From Cristatella mucedo (taxonomy: Eukaryota; Bryozoa; Phylactolaemata; Cristatellidae): 32,500 bases of DNA. Position 1 is the first letter of the stretch; every line of letters starts with the position of its first letter. The position numbers and the translations under genes are program-made. Of the stretch, positions 20,432 to 31,548 are shown piece after piece. The notes below the pieces were generated by a model. The model was not told the origin of the DNA. It was given only the letters and a program-made list of their open reading frames with translations, and ran no database searches. The stretch is from assembly GCA_009760855.2 (NCBI GenBank), contig WPIO01000085.1, forward strand, positions 730,001 through 762,500, given 5' to 3'.

Positions 20432-20505
20432 TGAGCGAGGCTTGTGGGTCAGAGCGAGGCTTGAAGATCAGAGCGAGGCTTGAAGATCAGAGTGAGGCTC
20501 GAGGC
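20432..20505. repeat. 19-bp tandem repeat, about 3.5 copies
   Basis: Unit AGAGCGAGGCTTGAAGATC, with the first copy reading GTGGGTC and the last diverging to GAGGCTCGAGG. Confidence 0.8.
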
Positions 20506-20726
20506 CACCGACGGTCGTGCTAAACGCCGATTGCAGTGCGCGCCGCCGGTCAGCGTTGCCGAGGGCCTTATTCACAACAAAAACAATTTAGCTTCGACGT
20601 TATGCGCGCGCGACAGCGAGGCGCGTCCTACGACGGAGGTCTGCAGCTCGGCCTCGCGCAGGCGACGCGGCCGAGCTGCAGCCGCCGCGACCGTCGGATA
20701 CGGCGAAGCGCTCGTCGCCTGCTGAA

Positions 20727-20828
20727 ATGGCGGCCATGGAAGAAATAGCGGCGGCGGCGGCGGCGTCCGTGTCGCGGAGAAAGAGCGGGGAAAGCGAGGA
20801 GAGAGAAACGTGTCGAGGCGAAGCGTAA
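20727..20828 (+). CDS. Short candidate ORF, 33 residues
   Basis: ATGGCGGCCATGGAAGAAAT opens a frame reading MAAMEEI, six Ala, then SVSRRKSGESEERETCRGEA and a TAA. AAATGGCGGCC is a common start context at YY1-bound promoters. There is no homology, no splice partner was found, and the Ala run comes from a GCG repeat. It could be a first exon or chance. Confidence 0.12.
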   Translation: MAAMEEIAAAAAASVSRRKSGESEERETCRGEA

Positions 20829-21465
20829 TGCGAAGCACACGGCGGTGGCAAGTCACCGGCTGCGAGTCCGACTTAATTGGCAGGACAGCTAATTTACCCA
20901 TATACAACGAGAGCCAGAAAACAAACAGAGATCCGCGCGGAGAGCGCGCACGGGCTAAACGAGTCGTAATGAGATAGCACGGTGAAAAAACATCGCCTCC
21001 ATGCTTCAGTAATCTGCCACGGCCGCTGCCTCATTTGAAAAGCGTGCAGCGATGCCCGTCGGCGGAGCGCCACCATCCCAACGAAGCGGCGCCCGCGCAG
21101 CGCCGCCGCACGGCGCTGCTCGTGCTAAATAATAAGAGCCCCCTCAGACGAAATATTCGCCAGCCATTTACGGTAGTGAGCGCGCGGTCTGTCGTCGCGC
21201 ACTTCAAGGGCGCACTGGGAGCTGACCCGGATGTCGTCTGCAATGGGATTCGACCGGAAATAAGGACTCGGAAAGTAACGTTCCCACATTGGCGACCGCA
21301 GTCGCGGCAGTTTCCTTGAAAACGTGCGATGTGTGTGCGTGGGTGTGTGTTTCCCGATTAGTATATATAATGTAATAGTGATATAGAAATGGTATATATA
21401 TTATATAAATTCCCGATTCACTTTTCATTATGTATATATATTGAAAAGGGAATCGGGAATTTATA

Positions 21466-21597
<132 letters not shown>

Positions 21598-21644
21598 GTA
21601 TTATATGTAGTCGCAGTTGCCACATCACTTTACTTAAAACATAA

Positions 21645-21790
21645 AAACATAAAATTCATTTGAATAGCGTCCTAAGAAAATCTGAATCTCTATTCAGGCG
21701 CTTCACATATGCCTTGGGGCTCGAGCCCACGACCTCAGCCAGACCTTGGTCGGGGGGGGGGCGAGCACCTTTAACCGCTCAATAAAACCA
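21645..21790 (-). mobile_element. tRNA-derived SINE with LINE tail
   Basis: Read on the minus strand: an A-box-like GCGGTTAAAGGTGCTCG, a G run, GACCAAGGTCTGGCTGAGGT, a B-box-like GTGGGCTCGAGCCCC, then CATATGTGAAGCGCCTGAAT and ACGCTATTCAAATG, which is the LINE 3' tail. The head and the LINE tail are fused in one unit. Confidence 0.65.
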
Positions 21791-21895
21791 GCGCTTCTCG
21801 CCGATCGCCGATCGCCGATCGCCACTCAAGCGATGCGTATCGATCATAAGGTCATTTGTCACTCACTTTTAGATCCCTCCTTCCTTCGCTCCAGC

Positions 21896-22247
21896 TCTCT
21901 AGCTCTACTCTCTACTCTACTCTCTAGCTCTACTCTCTACTCTACTCTCTACTCTACTCTCTAGCTCCAGCTCTCTACTCTACTCTCTACTCTACTCTCT
22001 ACTCTACTCTCTACTCTACTCTCTACTCTACTCTCTACTCTACTCTCTACTCTACTCTCTAGCTCTACTCTCTACTCTACTCTCTACTCTACTCTCTACT
22101 CTACTCTCTACTCTACTCTCTACTCTACTCTCTACTCTACTCTCTACTCTACTCTCTACTCTACTCTCTACTCTACTCTCTAGCTCTACTCTCTACTCTA
22201 CTCTCTAGCTCTACTCTCTAGCTCTACTCTCTACTCTACTCTCCGGA
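21896..22247. repeat. 12-bp minisatellite (ACTCTACTCTCT)n
   Basis: About 28 units of ACTCTACTCTCT with interspersed CTCTAGCTCT variants at both ends, a 350-bp pyrimidine-dominated strand. Confidence 0.93.
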
Positions 22248-22332
22248 TCTACTCTCCCACCTGGCTCGGCATCGTACCGCCGGCTTTTCTGAATAGAATC
22301 ACTTAGCTAAACCTCGTACGAGCCTCAATTCA

Positions 22333-22702
22333 TTTGGAGACCGTGACTTTAGTTCGTATGCTCCCCAAGCCTGGAACTCACTTCCGCCTGACGTCACGAC
22401 ATCTAACTTGATGACATTTAAAAAGAAGCTAAAAACGCGTCTATTTATCACAGCATTTAGTGGGTCCATGTGATTAGTTCTGTATGTGCTTATGCGTACG
22501 GACACTGCATGCTTCCACTAAATATATTTTATTTGTGACTTTATGATCTTATGCATGTTGTGCTTGTTGGCATTGAGCGTGCTATTCACCACTAACTATT
22601 CGATCATGCTTCCTTTGCAGCATATGTAAAGTGCCTAAAAAAAGATTAAGTCCTCTGATCGCACTATGCAAATGTATTATTATTATTATTATTATTATTA
22701 TC
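22333..22702 (+). mobile_element. CR1/L2-like LINE 3' end with RT C-terminus
   Basis: An open frame at 22333-22473 reads FGDRDFSSYAPQAWNSLP, then KKKLKTRLFITAFSG and a TGA. This is the usual C-terminal signature of CR1/L2/Rex-type LINE reverse transcriptases (GDRxFS..AP..WNSLP..L..FK..LKT.LF). Some 120 bp of 3' UTR leads to TTCCTTTGCAGCATATGTAA, AAGTGCC and an (ATT)n tail at 22676-22700. It is 5'-truncated, with only the last 46 codons left, and it links the short tails elsewhere in the window to this LINE. Confidence 0.88.
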
Positions 22703-22704
22703 AT

Positions 22705-22775
22705 GATATACTTACATACAGGACTCAAACCTACGACCCGGGTCGTGAAGAGTGAGTAACTTACCCCTGTAAGAT
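22705..22775 (-). mobile_element. SINE head fragment
   Basis: On the minus strand, CTTCACGACCCGGGTCGTAG and GTTTGAGTCCTG resemble the SINE head with its B box. It lies directly after the LINE tail. Confidence 0.4.
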
Positions 22776-23008
22776 ACCTACGCGTACTGGTGTGCATACA
22801 CACATCCTATATGTAAGTATATTTTCAAGTACACCCTGCATATTAAAACCATGCACCCATACATCACCTCATCCTCGCATTCATCGCACTTTCGCACGTC
22901 TCATTCTTTGCACATTACTTGCTCGCGCGAGAGGGCACGCACATGCAAGTCCTTCTGCGAACATACGTGCACGCAAGCGAGAATACGCACACGTCCATGT
23001 CAATCTGC

Positions 23009-23149
23009 TCAATCCCTCAATCGTTTTTGTGTCACTCTTTTCCTCTCTCACTCTCTCTTTCAATATATAAATAAATAAATATATATATATATATATCCAC
23101 GACCCATATACATACATATCTTTTTCTCTCCACCTCCCTCAATCGTCTT

Positions 23150-23199
<50 letters not shown>

Positions 23200-23240
23200 A
23201 CGACCCATATACATATATATAAATTTTTCTCTCCACTTCT
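23009..23240. repeat. Direct duplication of about 115 bp
   Basis: The block CCTCAATCG..., an (AT)n run, CCACGACCCATATACATA and TTTTTCTCTCCAC occurs twice in a row with different AT lengths. Confidence 0.7.
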
Positions 23241-23248
23241 CTCTCTCC

Positions 23249-23447
<199 letters not shown>

Positions 23448-24109
23448 CTCCACCTCTGTTTCTCTGTCTTTCCCTATCTAACTTTCGCTATCTAACCACG
23501 TCTGAGACGGCGAAGTGCTGAAAGCCGAAAAGGAGGAAGGAAGCGGAAGCCGCGGACGCCGGATATATCGGAGCCGCCGGTCGTTGCGCCCTTGTATTTC
23601 CCACAGCTTAATGCGAGCGAGCAGAGTTGGAAGTGAGAAGCTGCCACTAATCACTAACCGACCACTAATGAAAGTGGGCTGCTGCTGCTTCGAGCCGAGC
23701 GCTCGCCTACCCGCTGCCTGCCCTGCCGCACGAAACTTGCCAACCGTCTCACCTCAACGCCGCCGCCGCTGTCATGCCGGCGGCACCGGCGTCCGATGGC
23801 TATGCTGGCTGCTTGACCTTGGCCTTCCGGGCCGTCGATCGCTGCCGCGTATCTGATTTCGCCATCAATTTCAAGACCTTGAAACTAACGTACTACCTGG
23901 TCTAAGCGCGAAATCGCAGCTGGAAGAGACTACCGCCATTAACAGATTTTAGTCATTATTCTATTAGATTTTATTTGTTATTTTCCTTTCATTATCAGAT
24001 CCCATCTGATCGTTAGCAGACTACCTACTTTTATCAGAAAACTAGAGGCTCTAAAATCTCGCGTCAATCTCGCTTGCCAACGTTCGCCTCGGCTAGCTCG
24101 GCCCGAAAT

Positions 24110-24270
24110 TGGGAGGCGGAGCGACAGATGTTCGACTCTTCTCGACGATCGAGATCGCGGGTTCGATTTCGCAGTGGGCGATACTTTATTCCCGACTGCA
24201 AGCTGCGGCGGTAGCCGTTAAGGCCCTTCTGCCACTACACTAATGAGGCTGTTAGATCGGCTAATAAGTA
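24110..24270 (+). mobile_element. tRNA-derived SINE copy
   Basis: B box GGGTTCGATTTC (about 24159), GTGGGCGATACTTTATTCCC, TGCAAGCTGCGGCGGTAGCC, AAGGCCCTTCTGCCACTACA and AATGAGGCTGTTAGATCGGC. Confidence 0.75.
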
Positions 24271-24559
24271 ATAACAACGGACCATCATTGGCCATTGTTC
24301 TCACCTACTGCAGGCACAAAAAATCTGTACACACCTGCAGGTGCGATTATTTTTGTTTACTAAATAAAACAGAGAGGTTAATTAAAAAATAAAGAAACTA
24401 AACGTGGGGCGGAGACGCCTCGAGAAAACATGGCTGGCTACTTGACTGAAAAGCAAAGCTTGTGGTTGGCTGTTGGCACTGCCTTGACATAGCACCACCG
24501 ATGGCGGTTATGATTAAAACTCCGAGGATGCAGCTGCAAGGATCCGCATTTCTTGGCTG

Positions 24560-24715
24560 GCAGGATCGCGGGGGTGTTCGCTCTTTACGACTGAGGTCGT
24601 GGGTTCGAATCCTGCAATTGGGCGATCCATTAAATTGCCGAGTGCAAGCGGCGGCGATAGCCGATATGGCTCTTCTGCTGATACTCAAATGAGGCGGTTG
24701 GATTGGCTAAGATTT
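24560..24715 (+). mobile_element. tRNA-derived SINE copy, best preserved
   Basis: A-box-like TGGCAGGATCGCGGGGG (about 24560), TCTTTACGACTGAGGTCGTG, a perfect B box GGTTCGAATCC (about 24601), TGGGCGATCCATTAAATTGC, CAAGCGGCGGCGATAGCC and ATGAGGCGGTTGGATTGGCT. Confidence 0.8.
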
Positions 24716-25208
24716 TGTCTATGCCGTTACTGCATATATTGAGTCGCGTAGGATACTACTTACATCGATTGGAATTCTGTATGCGTATGTCGTATATGCG
24801 CGTCGAATATATTCAGCAATGGAGCCGCCAAGGCACCGAAATTACCACGGCTAGCATGCCGCACCACGGATTGCGACAGCAATCAATCGGAGCAGGCAGC
24901 GCCAAGGCAACCATGGCAACGTGGAGCAGCTTCCGCTGGGGCCACTAAGCACCGAACTAAGGCGATCGCTGCCGTATGCCTGGCCTTCTGCACAGCGAGG
25001 CTCGAGCCACGAGACGAGTCACGTGACAAACCGCACGACGAGCCGACCTTTCGGTAGTCCGAAGCCATCTCACTAGGCTCAGGGCCGACGGGGCAGCCGT
25101 TGCCTGAATCGAGTTTCACCGAGCGATCCGAGCAACTTCTCGCGACCACGAGTGAGGACATCCAGCGGCAGCAGCGGCAGTGGCAGCTTACGCGTCAACG
25201 CTCCAGGG

Positions 25209-25519
25209 TCACGCGTATCTCTGCACCAGGAAAGGACTGTCGGATGAGGTTTGCAGCGGCGGTAATCGCTGGCGTTGCCTCTCAGACGGGCCACTGCTGG
25301 AGCTGCTCGTGCGAGACGACGTCCGAGAGATGCCTTGGCCTTGACCTTGGAGGATGAGACCTCGCAGTGAGGCCTGCGGCGAGGCTCGCTCCCGTGAGAC
25401 GAGGCGGCTCCCGAGGCTCGAATCCTCGAATCTCTGCCCTACCGACGGGCCTGCTGACGATGCGTCGTCGTCGTCGTCCACGATCGTGTCGTCGTCACTG
25501 CTGTCATCGCCAGAGATGG
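25209..25519 (-). CDS. Unrecognised gene, exon 3 (C-terminal, acidic)
   Basis: Acceptor TCGTTTCAG (25521-25520), then two bases that complete an Ala codon with exon 2. The exon encodes 102 codons and ends at TGA (25211-25209). It reads ISGDDSSDDDTIVDDDDDAS, then SAGPSVGQRFEDSSLG, SRLVSRERASPQ, LRGLILQGQGQG, a Ser/Thr/Arg run, and ends LQTSSDSPFLVQRYA. The first half is strongly acidic and probably disordered or a casein-kinase-2 type substrate region; the second half is Ser/Arg/Gln-rich. I do not recognise the family. Internal donors (TCG|GTAGGG at about 25434, CGAG|GTCTCA at about 25360) would allow splicing onward instead of stopping here. Confidence 0.42.
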
Positions 25520-25704
25520 CTGAAACGACGCATAGGTGACAGAAGATGACAAGTGGACCCTTCCAGATAAAGCTCAAACAGGCGATGTCTCACTGCTCGT
25601 CTCTTTATTTGCGAGCGATAGTTCTCCAGAGCATCCAGCAACCAGAGCATTTCTCCGCTTTTTGCTGTGCCTTACTTACCCATTATACATTACAAGTAAA
25701 CTAT

Positions 25705-25830
25705 ACATAATAATAATAATAATAACAATGTATCTGTATAGCGCCCTGAGAGAACTGGATCTCCCGTTCCAGGCACTTTGCAGATGCTGCATATAAAGCA
25801 TTAGCAAATGTTTGGTGGTGACATCCGCAA
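25705..25830 (-). mobile_element. LINE 3' tail copy
   Basis: AATAATAATAATAATAACAA, TGTATAGCGCCCTGAGAGAA, CCAGGCACTTTGCAGATGC. Confidence 0.7.
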
Positions 25831-25849
25831 GCAGCAGGCATAGTGTAAG

Positions 25850-25945
25850 CAGGTGCATGTTTCCTTTGCAGCAAATGTAAAGCGCCTACAAAGAGATTGA
25901 GTTCTCTGAGGGCGCTATCAAGTGTGTTATTATTATTATTACATG
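25850..25945 (+). mobile_element. LINE 3' tail copy, opposite orientation
   Basis: TTTCCTTTGCAGCAAATGTA, AAGCGCCTACAAAGAGATTG, GAGGGCGCTATCAAG and (TTA)n. Together with the copy at 25705 it forms a tail-out inverted pair about 20 bp apart. Confidence 0.75.
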
Positions 25946-26009
25946 CACAAGAAGGACGAATCACAAAGACCCACCAAATGCTGTAATAAAATGGTGCGTT
26001 TTAAGCTTC

Positions 26010-26470
26010 TTTTTATACAATGACAATACAATTCCTTTGTATAGCGCCCTAAGAGAGTTGAATCTCTATTAATATTAATAATAATAATAATATTGCACTT
26101 GATAAAGCGCCCTCAGAGAACTTAATCTCTTTCTAGGCGCTTTACATTTGCTGCAAAGTGATACGCAATAGAATAGTAAGTAAAATCATGCTTGAAAAAC
26201 AAACAAAATTAATAACATGGTTAGGGGTTACATGCACTGGGTCAGCATGCAAATGTGGTTAGTGGCAGCATGAACAGTGTCAGCACGCATAAGCACACCA
26301 AGGACGAATCACAGGGACCCACTAAATGCTGTCCTAAATAGGTATGTTTTTAAGTTTCTTTTAAATGTGGTCAGGTCACGGGATGTTCTGATGCAGGTCG
26401 GGAGGGAGTTCCAGGCTGTGGGAGCATACGAGCTAAATGCACGGTCTCCAAAGGATTTAAGGTTCAGGCG
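26010..26470 (-). mobile_element. CR1/L2-like LINE 3' end with RT C-terminus, plus extra tail
   Basis: Minus strand, 26465-26270: a frame with GDRAFSSYAPTAWNSLP and FKRNLKTYLF, the LINE RT C-terminus. The 3' UTR and tail follow (26080-26160, AGCGCCTAGAAAGAGATTAA and (ATT)n). A second partial tail sits at 26010-26075. The first is a sister copy of the element at 22333. Confidence 0.85.
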
Positions 26471-26600
26471 CTTCACATGTACCACGGGGCTAGATAGAGC
26501 CCACGAACTCGGCCAGACCTTGGTAAGGGCCAGGGTTCAGGTGGGCTAGGGTGGTAAGGTGGTAATGGTGAGCACCTTAGCCACGGGGCCAAACCAGATC
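26470..26600 (-). mobile_element. tRNA-derived SINE head
   Basis: Minus strand: GCCCCGTGGCTAAGGTGCTC (A-box-like), GCCCTTACCAAGGTCTGGCC, GAGTTCGTGGGCTCTATC, ending TGAAGCGCCTGAACC where the LINE-like tail begins. It abuts the 5' edge of the LINE copy. Confidence 0.6.
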
Positions 26601-26624
26601 TATATATAGCATATTTAGCAGCAA

Positions 26625-26775
<151 letters not shown>

Positions 26776-27269
26776 GTATATATTTTATATATACTATAAT
26801 ACGTAAACAATCCAAAATACGTTATTTATATCTGTATAAAGTAAATATTAATATATCCTTGCCTGTGCTAATAGTTAAAATTGAAATATACAAAATATTA
26901 AAACTCATAAATAATCAGCAGAGTGGCGTAAAATTGAAAGCATACGGAAGCTGCGGAAGCTGCTTTCTGATCGTCTGTGAAGGGCTGGAGTCGCAGCGTA
27001 CACGCCTCTAGAGACCCTTTCTGAGTCCTCTGCCTTGGCGTCCATTAGTTTCACGCTGCACTAGTTCTAGGCGGCCCGAAGAGAATTTCTTTCGATGAAA
27101 GCGAAAGAACAAAATCATCTGATGGCGTGCAACAGACGCTCCGACGTGACGTCGCGTGCGACCAATGGTCATCGAAGCCTGGGGAGCCGATGATTCATTA
27201 AAAAGCACCGCATTACGTAAAGGCGTCTCCTCCTCGTCTCTCTTCACTTACTCACTCACCGCCGCAGCT

Positions 27270-27539
27270 TAAGAATGACCGAACTCAACAGCTTTCGGTT
27301 GCAGCGTAATCAATCAATTCCTCACCCCTATCTGCTTGCAACACGGCTCTGCTGCAGGTGGCTCGCTCTTGCTACATTGCAACCTTTCCCAAGTTTTCAC
27401 CGGAGGGTGAGTGTAGGAGCCAAGGCCTCTTGCCGCCTCTACAAAGTCATGCAGAATCACGAGGTTAAGCCTCGTATAATTACATGTATATACTTTGTAT
27501 ATACATTCGTTTCTGTATATATATATATATATATACAGA

Positions 27540-27579
<40 letters not shown>

Positions 27580-27580
27580 C

Positions 27581-27621
<41 letters not shown>

Positions 27622-27919
27622 TATATATATATGTATATACATATATATATATACGTTTCTGTATATATATATATACAGAAACGAATGTATATACAAAGTA
27701 TATACATGTAATTATACGAGGCTTAACCTCGTGATTCTGCATGACTTTGTAGAGGCGGCAAGAGGCCTTGGCTCCTACACTCACCCTCCGGTGAAAACTT
27801 GGGAAAGGTTGCAATGTAGCAAGAGCGAGCCACCTGCAGCAGAGCCGTGTTGCAAGCAGATAGGGGTGAGGAATTGATTGATTACGCTGCAACCGAAAGC
27901 TGTTGAGTTCGGTCATTCT

Positions 27920-27921
<2 letters not shown>
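27270..27921. repeat. 652-bp near-perfect palindrome (fold-back)
   Basis: The arms start TAAGAATGACCGAACTCAAC and are exact complements for about 240 bp (27270-27515 against 27921-27680), with no mismatch that I could find. The same 72-residue frame therefore opens from both ends. Each arm ends in a smaller palindrome (27508-27542; 27654-27683) with CGTTTCTG and CAGAAACG around TA runs of different length. The centre is (AT)n with short (GT)/(AC) runs. The flanks are TA on both sides, compatible with a TA target duplication, though TA is itself palindromic. No transposase and no other copy in the window. Confidence 0.9.
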
Positions 27922-27984
<63 letters not shown>

Positions 27985-28611
27985 TTATACATACAAGTAC
28001 ATACTTTTCATATTTTTACTGCCAGGAAGTGCGATGTGAAAGCTACTGCACTCAGCATTCATTTACTGGTCTCTCGGCATTTCGAATGTTAAACAACGTT
28101 AAGATCGCTATTTTTTCCGTGATTCTGCACAATAACTAAAATAAAATGTTATCATGTGAATGAAACTGAAAGAACAGACTAAATCGTGCATTAATAGAAC
28201 TCGGAAATAAGATTCAAATGCAAACACTCATGATTCGACTGGAATGAAAACAATATTTAAATAATTAAATCCAATGCAGTATATTTCTACAAAACTCTGA
28301 AGAATATCAAGTAATTTTTATTCTCGAGTTTTCTAGATAGCACCCAGAGTCTCAGCAGCTCTCGTTCAGCACAAATATGTTTTGCTTGCATTCCTCATGT
28401 AATCTTTTGTCTTCCTCAAATTCGCCTACTATATAATGCACCCTGGATTAGACTAACCCACAGACGTAGACTACTTCGCAATTTTTCACGGACTCCTAAA
28501 GGCAATGGCGCTGGAGAAAGTAAATCCCCTTGTGATTCAGCTGGATGAAGCCGCAGTCCCACGTCGCCGCCATCTGGGGCTGCCGCTGCTGCAGCTGCTT
28601 CGTGAGTTTTC

Positions 28612-28995
28612 TACCTCGTAAATCCCCTAGTTTTGGCTCTGTCTACCTCGTAAATCCTCTAGTTTTGGCTCTGTCTACCTAGTAAATCATCTAGTTTTGG
28701 CTCTGTCTACCTCGTAAATCCCCTAGTTTTGGCTCTGTCTACCTCGTAAGTCCCCTAGTTTTGGCTCTGTCTACCTCGTAAATCCTCTAGTTTAGGCTCT
28801 GTCTACCTAGTAAATCATCTAGTTTTGGCTCTGTCTACCTCGTAAATCATCTAGTTTTGGCTCTGTCTACCTCGTAAATCCCCTAATTTTGGCTCTGTCT
28901 ACCTCGTAAATCCTCTAGGTTTGGCTCTGTCTACCTCGTAAATCCCCTAGTTTTGGCTCTGTCTACCTTGTACATCCCCTAGTTTTGGCTCTGTC
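28612..28995. repeat. 32-bp minisatellite, 12 copies
   Basis: Unit TACCTCGTAAATCCCCTAGT followed by TTTGGCTCTGTC, twelve copies in exact 32-bp register, then a partial one. Units 2-3 and 6-7 share the same variants (CTCTAG; AGTAAATCATCT), suggesting a 128-bp higher-order duplication. Confidence 0.97.
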
Positions 28996-29136
28996 TACCT
29001 CTTTCCCCTAGTAGCGTATGGGCATCCTAGGTCGCACGCCACTTGCTCTGGTCCACTCGACTCTGACGATTTCCAGAGTTAGTTGGCTCGGTACGTGTAC
29101 GTTTTTTTTATTATTTAATTAAGTGGCAGCAAGTGG

Positions 29137-29190
29137 CGTGCATGTGTATGCGTGCACGTTCATGCGTGCATGTGTATGTGTGCATGCCAT
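29137..29190. repeat. GTGCATGTGTAT-type purine-pyrimidine repeat
   Basis: Diverged units of GCGTGCATGTGTATG replacing the expected 3' end of the LINE copy. Confidence 0.7.
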
Positions 29191-29860
29191 TTTGAGCTAA
29201 AGCTTCTGTCACCAACGGTCTTTAAGAGGAGGAATGGAACAGTTAATTTATTGTCCACACAGGACATGAGAGCACGAGGAGGCTGAAACTGGTGCAGCAG
29301 TTCAGTTAGGTATGGAGGACCCAAGCCGTGGCGGGTCTTGTGGGTTAGCGTAAGAACTTTGCTCTGTATCCGTCGATCAACCGGCAGCCATCCTAGCTCT
29401 TTTAGCAGAGGAGACACATGGTCAAACCTCTGGGACTTGAAAACTAGCCTTGCAGCCATATTCATAGCCAGTTGCAGTGGCCTAGTTGCCTTTTTTTGGT
29501 AGCCCGGCCAAAAGAGAATTACAACAATCAAGTCGAGACAGAAATAAGGAGTTAGTTAAATTTTTTGCAAGCCACTGTGGAAGACTGCCCTTAATCTTAG
29601 ATAGGGATCGGTCGTGATGGGTAGTTGTAGAAGTAGTCTTCTGAACGAAGCTTTTAAAATTAAGGCAGCTGTCGAAAACGACACCTGAATTTCGAGCCGG
29701 CGGTGATGGTCGCACAACAGCATCGCCAGTTAAAAGACCGAAGCCCTTTAATCCAGCCGCACGCCCAGAGTGTCCTACGAGCAGCAGCAGCGGTTCGGCT
29801 TCATCGTCATTTGGTTTCAAGAAATCCTCCGACATCCAGGATCGAACGTCGGCAAGGCGA
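29190..29860 (-). mobile_element. CR1/L2-like LINE reverse-transcriptase fragment, frameshifted
   Basis: Upstream part (29860-29485): LADVRSWMSEDFLKPNDDEA, NSGVVFDSCLNF, LSRLDCCNSLLAGLPKK. Downstream part, in another frame (29510-29190): ATRPLQLAMNMAARLVF, VSPLLKELGWLPVDRRIQSK, GLGPPYLTELL, GDRSFS. These are the thumb and C-terminal motifs of CR1/L2/Rex-class LINE polymerases. The two frames meet at an A/T homopolymer near 29490. The catalytic core lies further 5' and is absent; the 3' end is replaced by a GTGCATG repeat. It is a dead copy, in the intron immediately next to the exon at 29905. Confidence 0.9.
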
Positions 29861-29904
29861 GCACGCGCGTCTAACAGCAGCCGTCCTTGTGTGCTGCCTC
29901 TCAC

Positions 29905-30104
29905 CTCCCGCTGCAGACGACGACCTCCTTCCGACTCCCTCGCGGCGAGCTTGCTCCAGCAGGTATTGCAGCGTCTCGCGGGGCAGCGGCGGCGGCGGCT
30001 TATCGAGGATCAGCGACCACGACGAGCCGCCGCCGCTTCCGTCGTCGTCGTCTGCCTGCTGCTTCGACGAGCTTTCTAGCGCTGCACCTTGCTCGGACGA
30101 GTGA
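29905..30104 (-). CDS. Unrecognised gene, exon 2
   Basis: Acceptor is near-ideal (GTCCTATTTTTCAG) and donor GGGAG|GTGAGA is strong. It holds one base, 66 codons and one base. Translation: HSSEQGAALESSSKQQ, DDDD, GSGGGSSWSLILDKPPPPLP, RETLQYLLEQARREGVGRRS, SSAAG. The PPPPLP run followed by a predicted helix RETLQYLLEQARR is the most ordered part. The segment LQYLLEQ resembles LQSLLEQ of exon 1, hinting at an internal repeat. Incoming phase 2 matches exon 1 (Arg) and outgoing phase 1 matches exon 3 (Ala). Family unknown. Confidence 0.5.
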
Positions 30105-30480
30105 CTGAAAAATAGGACATCGTTGGCAGAACATCGCGACGTCGCTGACAGAACTTCGTGCAGCAGAGCAGCAGCTGAGCTCTTCGTGCGACCTCTCGAC
30201 GATCGGGCTCAAAGGTCGGGCAAAAATCTGGGAGCTGCACGTCTTTGCTAAGCATTGCGAGAGTCGGCTTGTTCCGAAAAAGCACGCACGCTTAGAGATG
30301 GGGAATTAAAGGGTAGATTATCACAGTGCAAAAATAATTATCTCTCCGGTCCCTATAAATATAATATAAATAAATAAATAAACATATATACATACAAAAT
30401 AAAGTAGTAAATATAAATAATATATATAGTATAAATAATATGATGATGATATATAAATAAAATAATATAATATAAAATAA

Positions 30481-30587
<107 letters not shown>

Positions 30588-30898
30588 CCCGTAACCTGTA
30601 ACCTGTAGGACCTGCTTGGGCTGCAGGAGGCGTGCATTCGAGGTTCGCTTCGAGCAAAGCAGTAATTAATTAATTAATTCAAGCAAAGCATTAATACAAA
30701 GAATGAAGCCATGCGGAATTCATAACACTTCAAGACCCGTCAGCATAAGGAAAGGCTTCCTATGTTTTTTTCGTGAGTTCCGCTTGTCTAAACGATTTAG
30801 AGATGCAATGACCCGAGATGAAAGAAGATGAAAGATGAAAAAGATACCTCACTAACTGAAAATACACCTCATCCGTTAATTGCCTTTAATCAGGGGTC

Positions 30899-30934
30899 GG
30901 CAGACTAGTAGGCAGACTGGTAGGCAGACTGGTC
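30899..30934. repeat. 12-bp tandem repeat x3
   Basis: GGCAGACTAGTA, GGCAGACTGGTA, GGCAGACTGGTC; each carries a CAGAC (SMAD-like) core. Confidence 0.8.
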
Positions 30935-30977
30935 GGCCGTTTCAGGAGGTCAAAAAGGCAAATTAGGTCAGAAGAAA

Positions 30978-31014
30978 CCACGCCCACTCCAGCGGTTAGG
31001 TGGAGTGGGCGTGG
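30978..31014. repeat. 13-bp perfect inverted repeat
   Basis: CCACGCCCACTCC and GGAGTGGGCGTGG with an 11-nt spacer. CCACGCCC is also a KLF/Sp-type GT box. Confidence 0.85.
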
Positions 31015-31548
31015 CCACACGGAAAAACAGTCGCAGCGGACGCGTAGTCACGTGCACAGCAATGATAGAGGTAGCCATTTATCATCGTTTACCCCCCTCC
31101 CCCTCCCCCCCCCAGTTAGCTGCTTCTATCCCATAGATGCGTCTGACACCAGTTCTAAAAATAAACACGAGCCACAGCTTGAGCTGCAGCAGCAGTAATG
31201 ACGATTCGATGACATTTCAACTGCATTCAGCCACAATTCAGTTTCGTTAAATACACCCTTCACGCCTGATTGGTGCGATTGATGCATAAACCTGAGGCAG
31301 CTGATGTTCGATCAAGTATCTTGGTCAACGGCCTTGGTCCACGGCCTTGGCTTTCGTCCAGGGCAGGTCCCATTCGAAGCCAGTTCGGCTGGCAGTCCGT
31401 TCAGTGCATTGGACTTTCTATTTATCTTTGTTATTAGACGCAGGGCCTTTTTGTATCTTCGGATTATCCACTCCAGTCGAGGACAGCAGGTACAACGGCA
31501 TAATTTCGGCTCACGCTCAAGGCTCGCCGAGACAATATTGCAACGTAC

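Noticed and set aside
24596-24625. A functional tRNA gene around the GGTTCGAATCC box
   Set aside because: No acceptor stem or cloverleaf can be closed, and the same head recurs with a SINE body elsewhere.
27275-27916. Two 200-codon frames beginning [10 protein letters not shown] on opposite strands
   Set aside because: They are the same sequence read from the two arms of a palindrome and then through (AT)n; no homology or splice structure. Kept as a structural repeat, not a gene.
28612-28995. Regular 32-bp repeats as a CRISPR array
   Set aside because: Units are contiguous with no unique spacers, in a eukaryotic context; it is a minisatellite.
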